Source: PALSA-894 sp963734185
GTDB taxonomy: Bacteria; Pseudomonadota; Alphaproteobacteria; Rhizobiales; Xanthobacteraceae
Length of the DNA: 64,000 bases
Reading direction: 5' to 3'
Assembly (NCBI GenBank): GCA_963734185.1
Contig: CAVTGA010000001.1
Span: 558,001-622,000 of the forward strand
Below are positions 25,459-33,879 of this stretch, piece by piece. The notes below the pieces were generated by a model, which was given only the letters and a program-made list of their open reading frames with translations, was not told where the DNA came from and did no database searches. Numbering within the stretch: position 1 is the stretch's first letter; each line of letters starts with the position of its first letter. The position numbers were made by a program, and so were the translations under genes.

Positions 25459-25594
25459 GGAATATACAAGCCCTCATCCTGAGGAGCCCGCCGCAGGCGG
25501 GCGTCTCGAAGGATGGCCGCAGGCTCCGTCGGTGGCCACCCTCGTCCTTCGAGACGCCGACCTTCGGTCGGCTCCTCAGGATGAGGGTGGAGTT
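25459..25594. repeat. dispersed inverted repeat (CCTGAGGAGC / CGTCTCGA family)
   Basis: CCCTCATCCTGAGGAGC...GCGTCTCGAAGGATGG and TCGTCCTTCGAGACGC...GCTCCTCAGGATGAGGG form a long inverted pair. Second copy of the family at 9621-9741. Confidence 0.7.
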
Positions 25595-25607
25595 GGTTCG
25601 GTGCAAA

Positions 25608-25889
25608 TCAAAACCAATACGGCCGCATCTGCCAGGTGCGGCGCCAGCCGGTGAGGCGGCCCTTGCGGAACTGCAGCACGATGCGCGCGTCGACCGGATA
25701 GATGCCGGGCACGGTCGAGGGCCGCTCCACCATGTAGCGCTCACGCGCGCCGAGCGGGATCAGCGGGGCGGCCACCACGGCGGCGACCTCGGCCTTGGTC
25801 ATGCCGAAGGCGAGCGGGTCGTTATCCACGCCCGGCGTGGCGCATGCAGCCAGCCACCAGATGCAGACGGCAATGAAAGTGCGGCGCAT
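25608..25889 (-). CDS. small outer-membrane-type lipoprotein
   Basis: The 93-residue protein begins MRRTFIAVCIWWLAACATPG with a lipobox (LAAC at residue 16), so it is a likely lipoprotein. The mature part contains GMTKAEVAAVVAAPL (an SmpA/OmlA or BamE-like start, GMTxxxV) and LQFRKGRLTGWRRTWQ. This arrangement is reminiscent of BamE-like lipoproteins but the match is weak. Placed upstream of a DUF1328 gene on the same strand. Confidence 0.65.
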   Translation of the reverse strand: MRRTFIAVCIWWLAACATPGVDNDPLAFGMTKAEVAAVVAAPLIPLGARERYMVERPSTVPGIYPVDARIVLQFRKGRLTGWRRTWQMRPYWF

Positions 25890-25950
25890 GGCTCCCTCGC
25901 GTTCGCGCCGAGCATGCGAGGCCGGCGTACGCAGGTCAATCGGGAGCAGA

Positions 25951-26127
25951 TCATCGGGTTCTGAATATCGTGAAGCCCAACACCAGCAAGATCAGGAAGA
26001 TCACGCCGAAAATATAGAACAGCACGCGCGCCACGTCGGCGCTGGCGGCCGACAGCTCGGTGAAGCCGAACAGCGCGGCCACCAGCGACACCAGGAACAT
26101 GATCAACGCCCACTTCAATAGCGACAT
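25951..26127 (-). CDS. DUF1328 / UPF0391 small membrane protein
   Basis: A 58-residue, two-helix membrane protein. Reading the minus strand from ATG at 26127: MSLLKWALIMFLVSLVAALF, then GFTELSAASADVARVLFYI, then FGVIFLILLVLGFTIFRTR. This matches the DUF1328 (YtjA-like) family exactly in length and pattern. Its function is unknown, although rhizobial homologues are stress-associated. Confidence 0.9.
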   Translation of the reverse strand: MSLLKWALIMFLVSLVAALFGFTELSAASADVARVLFYIFGVIFLILLVLGFTIFRTR

Positions 26128-26206
26128 GGCCGGGTTCCCTGTTCGGGGAAGCTAACCGGGCGCCGGGCGTTTGGTTCCAAACCGGAATGGTGTCGGCGCG
26201 ACAAGC

Positions 26207-26249
26207 GTGATCCCGAAAAGTGGGTACCGGTTTTCGGAAAAGATCATGC
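26207..26249. repeat. dispersed palindromic repeat (GATCCCGAAAAGTGG family)
   Basis: GTGATCCCGAAAAGTGG ... GGTTTTCGGAAAAGATCATGC is an inverted pair. A nearly identical copy is at 42327-42371, upstream of rplJ. This family is abundant in Bradyrhizobium-like genomes. Confidence 0.75.
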
Positions 26250-26264
26250 TTCAACCAAATGCGT

Positions 26265-26516
26265 TCAGACGCGGCTGATCTGACGCAGCAGCCCGCGCTC
26301 CGCCAGCGCGCTCTTCAATTCGCCGAATGCGCTCGCCGTGTGCTCCCCGCTGCGCACCCGGTCGAGACGCCGCACCAGCGCCTTGAGCGCCGGATCCTTG
26401 TCGCGGATCACCCAGCGGCGGGCGAAGATCTGCGCGTCGTTCAGGCTGCGAATCCGCACCGGTTCGCTGCGGAACGGCAGGCAGGCGTCGAAATGCTGCT
26501 CGTCATGGCCATACAT
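26265..26516 (-). CDS. small hypothetical protein
   Basis: An 83-residue basic, helical protein starting MYGHDEQHFDACLPFRSEPVRI, preceded by an AGGAG ribosome site 10 bp upstream. It contains DAQIFARRWVIRDKDPALKALVRRL and GELKSALAERGLLRQ. No family recognised. No neighbours explain its role. Confidence 0.55.
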   Translation of the reverse strand: MYGHDEQHFDACLPFRSEPVRIRSLNDAQIFARRWVIRDKDPALKALVRRLDRVRSGEHTASAFGELKSALAERGLLRQISRV

Positions 26517-26624
26517 CGGGCGCCGCTCCTTAAGATGGCGCTGCCGGCGCGACGTCGTCGTTCGCATCGCACAGCCGCTCGACAGTGCACGCCACGTCGG
26601 CGAAAGCAAAGAAATAACGACCGG

Positions 26625-26791
26625 CTAGTGCCCTGAACCCGAAGTTCGCACACGTCGTGCGGCAAGACCAGTTGCGAACTTCGGGTTCAAAAGGGCACTA
26701 GAAATCATAGAGTTGCTAGTGTCCCTTTGATTCCGAAGTTCGCTTCCGAGCGTGCCGCAAGCGCTGGCGAACTTCGGAATCGGGACACTAG
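26625..26791. repeat. two tandem long palindromes (CGAAGTTCGC core)
   Basis: Element 1 (26625-26701): CTAGTGCCCTGAACCCGAAGTTCGCA ... TGCGAACTTCGGGTTC..AGGGCACTAG. Element 2 (26716-26791): CTAGTGTCCC...GATTCCGAAGTTCGC ... GCGAACTTCGGAATCGGGACACTAG. Both have CTAGTG ends, an identical central arm (CCGAAGTTCGC), and arms of about 25 bp around a 20-25 bp loop. Non-coding. Confidence 0.75.
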
Positions 26792-26957
26792 AGCGATTTA
26801 CTTCGACTTTGCGGCCCAATGAGCGCATGGTGCCGGGGACCGAAACGCCAGCTCAAAGCGCCCGGGCCTTCAATCCGACTTCATCCACAATCGACCGGAA
26901 CCCATCCGGGTATCCGTTGCAATCGCTTCGGCACACGCCGGGCGAAAGGGGAACAAC

Positions 26958-27323
26958 ATGGCCATGCCTGCAATCCTTCAAGGCGATTCGCTCACGCGGC
27001 TGCTGCAAGGCGCCGCTGCCGGCGCCGTCGCCACCTTGATCATCGGCTTCTACTGGGGCGGCTGGGTCACTGGCGGCACCGCGAAAGATATGGTGCAGCG
27101 CAGCTCGACCTCCGCCATGGTCGCGGCGCTGTCGCCGATCTGCGTCGACAAGTTCCAGCGCAGCAACGAGGCCGCGGCGAACATGACCGAGCTCAAGAAG
27201 GTCAGCACCTATCAGCAAGGCTCGTTCATCGAGAAGGGCGGCTGGGCCACCTTGCCCGGCAACGACCGCGCCAACTCGTCGGTGGCGGAAGCCTGCGCCA
27301 ACATGCTGAGCAACTTGAAATAG
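26958..27323 (+). CDS. conserved hypothetical membrane protein
   Basis: A 121-residue protein with one transmembrane helix at about residues 14-36 (LLQGAAAGAVATLIIGFYWGGWV), a short periplasmic-like domain (STSAMVAALSPICVDKFQRSNEAAANMTELKKV) and single Cys residues in SPICVDKF and VAEACANML. Similar proteins are common in Bradyrhizobium-like genomes; function unknown. GGGG-rich ribosome site (AAGGGGAACAAC) precedes the ATG. Confidence 0.7.
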   Translation: MAMPAILQGDSLTRLLQGAAAGAVATLIIGFYWGGWVTGGTAKDMVQRSSTSAMVAALSPICVDKFQRSNEAAANMTELKKVSTYQQGSFIEKGGWATLPGNDRANSSVAEACANMLSNLK

Positions 27324-27356
27324 GCCGCAGCGAAATCGGGCGACGCCGATTGCCTG

Positions 27357-27392
27357 GACCATGACCCGATCCAATTGAATCGGATCATGGTC
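27357..27392. repeat. short palindrome (GACCATGA / TCATGGTC)
   Basis: GACCATGACCCGATCC..GAATCGGATCATGGTC is an almost complete inverted repeat of 36 bp. It sits just before the DUF1488 gene. It resembles the GATCCCGAAAAGTGG-type elements in its use of GATC/ATCATG arms. Confidence 0.55.
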
Positions 27393-27428
27393 GAGGTCGG
27401 CGCGCCTTGCACTCGTGGAGATCGGTTC

Positions 27429-27692
27429 ATGGCGCTGGCGTTTCCCAACCACAGCCGCAGCTACGACGCGACCCGCCGCGCGGTCCGATTCTGGGGATAT
27501 GACAGCGCCATGGAGTGGTCGTTCTTCGTCACCGAGGACGCGTTGAAGTCGGTGCATCCGGCGATGGTGCGCGGCGAGGCCGGAATGCTCGGCGTGTTCG
27601 ACACCCATCGCGAGCTCATCTGCGCCGCGGCAGCGAAACTGTTTTCGCGCGGGCGCAAAGGCAGTTACGAGCTCGGCGTCGCGGATCTCTAA
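27429..27692 (+). CDS. DUF1488 protein
   Basis: The 87-residue product starts MALAFPNHSRSYDATRRAVRFWGYDSAMEWSFFVTEDAL, which matches DUF1488 (a small beta-rich protein found mainly in rhizobia). No function is known. ATG at 27429 follows a GTGGAG ribosome site; an in-frame ATG at 27375 exists within the palindrome but is less likely. Confidence 0.85.
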   Translation: MALAFPNHSRSYDATRRAVRFWGYDSAMEWSFFVTEDALKSVHPAMVRGEAGMLGVFDTHRELICAAAAKLFSRGRKGSYELGVADL

Positions 27693-27705
27693 GTCCTGAT
27701 CTTCC

Positions 27706-27993
27706 ATGCTCACTCGCACGCGCGACAAGACCTTGACGTTCGGCAAGCCGTTCCTGCTCAAGGGCGTCGATCGCCTGTTGCCTCCGGGCCAGTACCGCGT
27801 GACCACGGACGAGGAGCTGATCGAAGGCCTGTCGTTTCCGGTGTACCGCCGGGTCGCGACCATGATCTTCGTGCCGGCGCCGTCGCATGCGTCGGCGACC
27901 GAGATGGTGACGATCGATCCGGAGGACTTGTGGGCGGCGCAGGAGCGAGATGCGGCCGCGGTCGGGGAAGGAAAGCCCGGTAATCCGGGCTGA
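27706..27993 (+). CDS. small hypothetical protein
   Basis: A 95-residue protein starting MLTRTRDKTLTFGKPFLLKGVDRLLPPGQYRVTTDEELIEGL with beta-strand pattern, then SFPVYRRVATMIFVPA. No membrane segments. Similar short proteins occur in rhizobial genomes next to DUF1488-type genes; the 13-bp gap suggests one transcript with the upstream gene. Unknown function. Confidence 0.6.
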   Translation: MLTRTRDKTLTFGKPFLLKGVDRLLPPGQYRVTTDEELIEGLSFPVYRRVATMIFVPAPSHASATEMVTIDPEDLWAAQERDAAAVGEGKPGNPG

Positions 27994-28005
27994 AACGCTC
28001 GCAGG

Positions 28006-28080
28006 TGGTGCCGGGTGAGAGAATCGAACTCCCGACCAACGGTTTACAAAACCGCTGCTCTACCGCTGAGCTAACCCGGC
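28006..28080 (-). tRNA. tRNA-Thr (anticodon TGT)
   Basis: A cloverleaf on the minus strand with acceptor GCCGGGT/ACCCGGC, D arm GCTCAGCGGTAGAGC, anticodon loop TTTGTAA with TGT, T arm GGGAGTTCGATTCTC and genome-encoded CCA (28006-28008). 75 bases including CCA. Confidence 0.97.
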
Positions 28081-28144
28081 TCAGGGCGCAGAGCTAGCAG
28101 CGACGGCGGGCGGCGACAAGACGTCGAGCGCCGCGCCGCGCGGG

Positions 28145-28339
28145 TCAGGCGAGGGCGGCGACCAGGCCCCAGACGATCATCATGACGCCGAGCACCAGCC
28201 CGGAGCAGAACACCACGCCGAGGTAAGGCTCCCATTCGGTGCCGATCAGCCAATGCGTCTTGCCGCCGCGCGGCATGCAATAGATCAGCGCGGCAATGGT
28301 CGCGCCGAGCGTCAGCAAACCGAGCATCGTGCCGAACAT
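28145..28339 (-). CDS. small two-helix membrane protein
   Basis: A 64-residue protein with two hydrophobic segments, MFGTMLGLLTLGATIAALIYC and LGVVFCSGLVLGVMMIVWGLVAAL, joined by MPRGGKTHWLIGTEWEPY. It reads as a plausible hairpin inner-membrane protein. Unknown family. Confidence 0.55.
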   Translation of the reverse strand: MFGTMLGLLTLGATIAALIYCMPRGGKTHWLIGTEWEPYLGVVFCSGLVLGVMMIVWGLVAALA

Positions 28340-28437
28340 CAGGTGCCCTCAAAAGTCCTGGCGGCATGCGGCCGACACGCGTCGCCGAACGGGCAACGCA
28401 TTGGAAGGATTGCTGATTTCCGAATAGTGGGTGCGTT

Positions 28438-28462
28438 AATTTACGTCCCGGCGGCGTAAATT
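28438..28462. other. inverted repeat AATTTACG...CGTAAATT
   Basis: Perfect 8-bp arms around a 9-bp loop, 20 bp after the kdpE-like stop. It could be a regulator site or part of a terminator; no T tract follows it. Confidence 0.35.
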
Positions 28463-28481
28463 CCGCATAAACGCGAAGGGC

Positions 28482-29198
28482 TCAGGCAGGCTTGTCCACC
28501 GTCTCCGCCGCCATGGCGAGGCGGTAGCCGACGCCGAGCTCGGTCAACAGGATGCGCGGCCGGTTCGGGTCGGCCTCGATCTTCTGCCGCAGCTTGCGGA
28601 TGAAGATGCGCAGGTACTGCGTGTCCTCGACATGCGGGTTGCCCCACACCTCGCGCAGCAGCTGCTGGTGGGTGACCACCTTCCCGGCGTGTTGGGCCAA
28701 TACCCGCAGCAGCCGGTACTCCTTCGGCGTCAGCGCCAGCCGGGTGTCGTCGACGGTGACGACGCGGGTGGCGAAATCGATCTGCAGATTGTCGACCCGG
28801 ACCACGCTCTCGCCCGCGGCGCCGCGATGGTGGCGCCGCAGCGCGGCGCGCGCGCGGGCGAGCAATTCGGCCATGCCGAACGGTTTGACCACGTAGTCGT
28901 CGGCGCCGAGCTCGAGCAGGCGCACCTTCTCCGACTCGCTCGAGCGCACCGACAGCACGATCACCGGGACGCTCGACCAGGCGCGCAGGCGCGTCAGCAC
29001 CTCCGCGCCGTCGAGATCCGGCAGCGCCAGATCGAGGATCATGAGATCGATTGCGCTCAAGGTCGCGGCGCGCAGGCCTTCGTGGGCGTTCTCGGCATCG
29101 TGCACCACGTATCCTTCGAGCTCGAAGCCGGCGCGCAGGAAGCGGCGGATCTGGACCTCGTCGTCGACGACGAGCACGACCGGGGCGGGTTCATTCAT
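28482..29198 (-). CDS. KdpE-like OmpR-family response regulator
   Basis: A 238-residue response regulator. N-terminal receiver: VLVVDDEVQIRRFL, phospho-Asp in LMILDLALPDLDG, VIVLSVRSSE and DDYVVKPFG. C-terminal winged helix: LTPKEYRLLRVLAQHAGKVVTHQQLLREVWG, with YLRIFIRKLRQKIEADP and TELGVGYRLA, a KdpE-like signature (controls K+-uptake kdp genes). No kdpFABC genes are in the window. Confidence 0.9.
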   Translation of the reverse strand: MNEPAPVVLVVDDEVQIRRFLRAGFELEGYVVHDAENAHEGLRAATLSAIDLMILDLALPDLDGAEVLTRLRAWSSVPVIVLSVRSSESEKVRLLELGADDYVVKPFGMAELLARARAALRRHHRGAAGESVVRVDNLQIDFATRVVTVDDTRLALTPKEYRLLRVLAQHAGKVVTHQQLLREVWGNPHVEDTQYLRIFIRKLRQKIEADPNRPRILLTELGVGYRLAMAAETVDKPA

Positions 29199-30309
29199 GC
29201 GGCAGGGCTCCTGCGGCGCTGTCGGGTACGGGCAGGCGGAGCGATACGGTCAGTCCGCGGGTGTCGTTGACGACCGTGAGGCGGCCGTCGTTGGCCGCGA
29301 CGAATGCCTTGGCAATCCACAGGCCGAGCCCCGATCCGGTGGTCGTGGCATGCCGGCTGCCGCGGAAGAAGCGCTCGCCGAGGCGCGCCAGCTCATCGGC
29401 CGCAACGCCGTCGCCCTGATCGCTCACCGACAGCACCACGGCCTCGCCGTCGCGCCGGCCGGCCAGGGCGATCCTGGACCCCGCGGGCGAGTATTTCGCG
29501 GCGTTGTCGAGCACCTGCCCGAGCGCCTGTTGGATCAACGCCTGATCGACATAGAGGAACGGCAGGTCGTCGGCGATCGCGACGTCGAGCGCATGCTCGG
29601 CAAGCCGGGCGCGGCGGCGTTCGAGCGCCGCATTGACGATGTCGGCGGGATCGGCCCATTCGCGCCGGGCTTCCAGCCCTGCGCTGGAAATGCGCGTCGC
29701 ATCGAGCAGGTTCTGGATGTCGTTGTTGAGCCGCTCGGCCTCGTCGCGCGCGACCGCGGCAAGCGCGGCCAGCCGCGGCTCGGCGACGACGGCGGGCGCG
29801 CCGCTGAGCACGGTCGCGGCCCCGAGGATCGAGGCGAGCGGCGTGCGCAGCTCGTGCGAGACCGAACCGATCAGCGCCTCGCGCAGCTGGTCGGTCTCGG
29901 CGCGCATGCGCGCCTCGCGGATGGCGCGGTCGGCGATCTCGGCCTGCTGTTTCAAGCTGAAGGCGAGCTGGCTCATGACCACGGCGACGACCGTGAACAC
30001 GACGAGATCGACGAGCTGTTCCCAATCATGCACCTGGAAACTGAAGATCGGCGGATAGAAGAAGAACGCCGACGCTCCGACGCTCGCCAGCGCCGCGACC
30101 AGCGCCGCGGTCAGCCCCCAGCGTAAGGCCGCGACCAGCACGGGCAGCATGTAGATCACGCCGATCCGCCCGAGATCGACGACCTGGTTCACCAGCGCGA
30201 TGCCGATCGTGGTCGCGGCGACGAGCAGGAGCGCGAGCGCAACGCCCGCGAAGCCGCCCGGCTCCAGCGCCGCGCGCAGCCATCGGGTCGGGGCGACATC
30301 GGTCATCAC
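29191..30309 (-). CDS. KdpD-like sensor histidine kinase lacking the N-terminal KdpD domain
   Basis: A 372-residue membrane kinase. Residues 20-115 hold four transmembrane helices of the DUF4118 type (MLPVLVAALRWGLTAALVAALASVGASAFFFYPP...). HisKA: the phospho-His is in SVSHELRTPLASILGAA. HATPase: N-box DNAAKYSP, G1 DQGDGV, G2 GLGLWIAKAFVA. Full KdpD has a 370-residue cytoplasmic USP-type N-terminal domain; here the protein starts directly at the membrane segments. It overlaps the response regulator start by 8 bp, so the two are translated together. Confidence 0.9.
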   Translation of the reverse strand: MMTDVAPTRWLRAALEPGGFAGVALALLLVAATTIGIALVNQVVDLGRIGVIYMLPVLVAALRWGLTAALVAALASVGASAFFFYPPIFSFQVHDWEQLVDLVVFTVVAVVMSQLAFSLKQQAEIADRAIREARMRAETDQLREALIGSVSHELRTPLASILGAATVLSGAPAVVAEPRLAALAAVARDEAERLNNDIQNLLDATRISSAGLEARREWADPADIVNAALERRRARLAEHALDVAIADDLPFLYVDQALIQQALGQVLDNAAKYSPAGSRIALAGRRDGEAVVLSVSDQGDGVAADELARLGERFFRGSRHATTTGSGLGLWIAKAFVAANDGRLTVVNDTRGLTVSLRLPVPDSAAGALPHE

Positions 30310-30402
30310 GGCGCGATATTACAACGTCGCGCGGGCGCGCTTGATGCGAAAAAAGAAGGCCCCGCGCCGGCGAAGCCAAGTCCCCGGAGGCGGCGGGCAC
30401 GT

Positions 30403-30663
30403 TCAGAGGAACATGATCGCCTTGTCGATCACGTCGATCAGGAAGCTTGCGGCCTGCAGCACCGCGGCGCGCTGCGCCAGCTTGGCCTTGCGGAAGCTTT
30501 GGTTGAGCAGCGCGAGCACGCGGGCGTGGCTCGGATGCGCGCGCGCCCTGTCGCCGAGCGCGCCGAGCCGTTCGAGCAGCGCGCGGCGGCGTTGCTCGAG
30601 ATCGTCGTAACGCGCGCGGAAGCTCGGCTGCGATGCGGTTGCTGATGGAGGCGTACGCGGCAT
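30403..30663 (-). CDS. small hypothetical helical protein
   Basis: An 86-residue, predicted coiled-coil/helical protein (FRARYDDLEQRRRALLERLGALG, LLNQSFRKAKLAQRAAVLQAASFLIDVIDKAIMFL). It lies immediately downstream of the repeat at 30669, which may supply its leader. Unrecognised family. Confidence 0.55.
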   Translation of the reverse strand: MPRTPPSATASQPSFRARYDDLEQRRRALLERLGALGDRARAHPSHARVLALLNQSFRKAKLAQRAAVLQAASFLIDVIDKAIMFL

Positions 30664-30668
30664 GTTTG

Positions 30669-30856
30669 GTCCATGTCATGCAAAGCGACCGTCGACAATT
30701 GTGCGAAAGATGTAGGGCGGGCAAAGCTCGCGCCCCGCGCCAGCGGGGCAAGCGTGCCCGCCGCCGGACATGCCGCGTGCCGCAGCATCACGCGGGCACG
30801 GCGCGTCCGTTCCGAGCAGGTCGCGAGTAGCTCGTGTCGCGCCTTTGCCCGCCCTC
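30669..30856. repeat. dispersed repeat with conserved 50-bp end and GGGCGGGCAAAG arms
   Basis: The first 50 bases (GTCCATGTCATGCAAAGCGA ... GAAAGATGTAGGGCGG) are repeated almost exactly at 32257-32308. After this come inverted arms GGGCGGGCAAAG (30714) and CTTTGCCCGCCC (about 30843). The interior is non-coding. Confidence 0.7.
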
Positions 30857-31002
30857 ATATGGGGCCTTGCGTGTCAAGACCTTCGTCGGATCCGGGCAGT
30901 AGTTGTTGGCGCGGCGCAGTGGCGGCGCGCGCAGCATGCTCCGCAAAGTGTCCGGGATCACCGGCCTTGCGACCGATGATGCGGCACAGCCGGCAAACCG
31001 GG

Positions 31003-31977
31003 TCAGGTCGGCAAGTGCATGATCTCCCAGATCGCGCGCCCGCTCTGGGAGAAATTCTCGCCGCCATAACTGGAGGTCAGGGTAACGGGAGACACGAACC
31101 GCAGGTACCCGCCGTCACTGAAGTTGGCGATCTGCTGCGCCGAGGACAGGTCAAACGAGACATTCCCCAGGTTCGAGGTCCATTTCACACTGACGCTGCC
31201 CGCGGGGGCTCCGTTCGGGGGCGGGGTCATGACAAGGCCGGTGCCGCTTGTGCTGGGCAAACTGGTGTCGAACGTCATCCGGCTGCCGCGCGCGAACTGC
31301 CACAACGCGCCGACCGCGGCCTGCCCGGCATAGAGTTGGGCGAAGGCCACGGCGTGGTCTCCGGCCTGGGCGCGTCCCCAGTACCAGGAGGTGATCGCAG
31401 ATTTGCCGCCGCCGAAGGGAGTCTTGATGTTGCCCCATTGATGATCGTGGTAGCAGGTGCCCGTCACCGGGCGAGTCTTGCCGTTATAGGTGAGCGTGCC
31501 CTCCGCCGTGCCGGCCGGGATCACGACCTGCTCGTCCAGCGCGATCAAGGCGGCTTCGTCGGGGGGGAGGTAGGGGCCGGTGCGCCATCCCGGCACCACG
31601 TTGCGCAGCACAAGGTTGGCGGCCATCCCGTCGGCCTCGGCATGCAGCGTGTAGCTGCCGTCATCGTTCTGCTCGACCCAGTTCGGGCCGATGGTGACCG
31701 CGCAGCGGTCGAGCGCGGAGCTGTACGCGTCGGCCCCGAATACGGGCGTCTGCTGCAAACACTGCCCCTCGGGCGTGCTGAGGTTGAACTGCAGGATCGG
31801 CATGATCCCGCCCCCCTTCTTGTTGAAGGGCGGCTTGCTGAGGAAGTTGAGGACACAGGTCGAGCCGTCATCCATGATCGTGTCGAAATACCACCACTCG
31901 AACAGGTCGTCGTTGGTGCTATCGACGCGTTGTGCGTCTTCCTTGCGCGCCAAGTCCGTAGTCCATGGAACCATCAT
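31003..31977 (-). CDS. CrtC/AttH-type lipocalin-like domain protein
   Basis: A 324-residue protein of the AttH/CrtC/Diels-Alderase-like superfamily. The signature EWWYFDTIMDDGS is followed by a 170-residue beta-rich region, then TGTCYHDHQWGNIKTPF and SWYWGRAQAGDHAVAFAQLYAG. Members include carotenoid 1,2-hydratases (CrtC) and fungal Diels-Alderases; the conserved WWYFD and YHDHxWG motifs suggest a hydrophobic-ligand pocket. No carotenoid genes are nearby. ATG at 31977 follows GAGGCG; a GTG start at 32001 is possible. Confidence 0.8.
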   Translation of the reverse strand: MMVPWTTDLARKEDAQRVDSTNDDLFEWWYFDTIMDDGSTCVLNFLSKPPFNKKGGGIMPILQFNLSTPEGQCLQQTPVFGADAYSSALDRCAVTIGPNWVEQNDDGSYTLHAEADGMAANLVLRNVVPGWRTGPYLPPDEAALIALDEQVVIPAGTAEGTLTYNGKTRPVTGTCYHDHQWGNIKTPFGGGKSAITSWYWGRAQAGDHAVAFAQLYAGQAAVGALWQFARGSRMTFDTSLPSTSGTGLVMTPPPNGAPAGSVSVKWTSNLGNVSFDLSSAQQIANFSDGGYLRFVSPVTLTSSYGGENFSQSGRAIWEIMHLPT

Positions 31978-32158
31978 GATCGTCGCCTCGCGGGGGGACA
32001 CCGTCCGGAGCGCGCGCGTGCAGCGGCTCGGCGTGTGCCTCGAGAATGAGAAAAACCATTAGTTGTAACACGCGCCTGCTTTTAACACCCAATCGCCGGC
32101 TGGCCTATTTCAAAGAACTTCACCAGCGATATTCGGTCCCGCGCGCAACTTCTGCACG

Positions 32159-32188
32159 CAAAAAAAGAAGGCCCCGCAGCGCGGGGCC
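32159..32188 (-). terminator. rho-independent terminator (minus strand)
   Basis: GGCCCCGC-AGC-GCGGGGCC forms an 8-bp G+C stem followed on the minus strand by a run of T (A7 at 32160-32166). The gene it terminates is not recognisable in the sequence to its right. Confidence 0.7.
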
Positions 32189-32256
32189 CAGCCGGCCTTG
32201 TCGAACGCCGGCTGCCACTGCGCCGCGTTCCAGCCCTTCACCTGCTCCGAGCCGAG

Positions 32257-32387
32257 GTCCATGTCATGCAAAGCGACCGTCGATAATTGTGCGAAAGATG
32301 TAGGGCGGCGGTAGGGTGGGCAAAGGCGCGCAACAGTCGCGCAACAGTCGCGCAAATTTCGATCGGTCCGCATCGCGCCTTTGCCCA
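32257..32387. repeat. second copy of the GTCCATGTCATGC repeat, interrupted by a group II intron
   Basis: The left 50 bp match 30669-30720. The right part has inverted arms TGGGCAAAGGCGCG (about 32317) and CGCGCCTTTGCCCA (ending 32387), forming a terminator-like stem-loop; the intron begins directly after it. Confidence 0.65.
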
Positions 32388-33184
<797 letters not shown>

Positions 33185-33299
33185 CGGCTTGGTTAAAGCA
33201 TTAATGTTACTCGCCGATTTCGCCCGCGCGTTAACGCCTTCACGGCGCGGGATCGCTTAAGAAAGCGTTACGGATTTTTCGACGGCTTCGAGGCTGCGC

Positions 33300-33785
33300 A
33301 TGGGCATTCGCCTGGCGATCATGAGTGGAATTTTCGCGACCGCGCTTGGGGGTCTCGCGCACGCGCAAACCGGCCCGGTCATCGTCGTTCCCGGCAAGCC
33401 CGGCGTCCCGGTGATCATCAACGGCATCGAAGTGAACGGCGCGGTGGTCTACGGCGACTGGGGCCTGGCACGGCCGGGACACGGAGCGATCATCATCGAT
33501 GGAACGCCGATGTTGGGCGCGCCGGCGGTGTGGCGCGGCTACTATCCGATCGAGGGGCGCGCGCCGCGCTACGGCCGCCGCGAGATCGCGCCGCCGCATC
33601 GGCTGCGGCCGCAGCCAATCGACTATCGCCGCTCATGGGACACCAAGTCCTGGGACACCAAGTCCTGGGACACCAAGTCCTGGGACACCAAGTCCTGGGG
33701 CATCGAGTCGGGTCCGCATCGGGCAACCGAATATCCGCCGTTCGATCCGCCGCCGGTGATCCTGGCGCCGCGCAAAGGCAAATGA
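33300..33785 (+). CDS. secreted hypothetical protein with SWDTK tandem repeats
   Basis: A 161-residue protein with signal peptide (MGIRLAIMSGIFATALGGLAHAQ), a small domain (VIVVPGKPGVPVIINGIEVNGAVVYGDWGLARPG) and a C-terminal, basic Pro-rich part. At 33633-33692 four identical 15-bp units (TCCTGGGACACCAAG) encode SWDTK x4, followed by a degenerate SWGIE. The N-terminal domain resembles rhizobial exported proteins of unknown role. Confidence 0.6.
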   Translation: MGIRLAIMSGIFATALGGLAHAQTGPVIVVPGKPGVPVIINGIEVNGAVVYGDWGLARPGHGAIIIDGTPMLGAPAVWRGYYPIEGRAPRYGRREIAPPHRLRPQPIDYRRSWDTKSWDTKSWDTKSWDTKSWGIESGPHRATEYPPFDPPPVILAPRKGK

Positions 33786-33879
33786 GTTCGAGAGCGTCCG
33801 TCGGCGACGGGCGACCGCAACGTGCAAAGCGTGAAGGCTCTTTCGCCGTAGAGCCGCTGTACAAGGGAGCGTAAAACAA

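Noticed and set aside
33633..33707. Possible CRISPR-like tandem repeat
   Set aside because: The units are 15 bp, directly adjacent without spacers, and in frame inside a protein gene; no cas genes are present.
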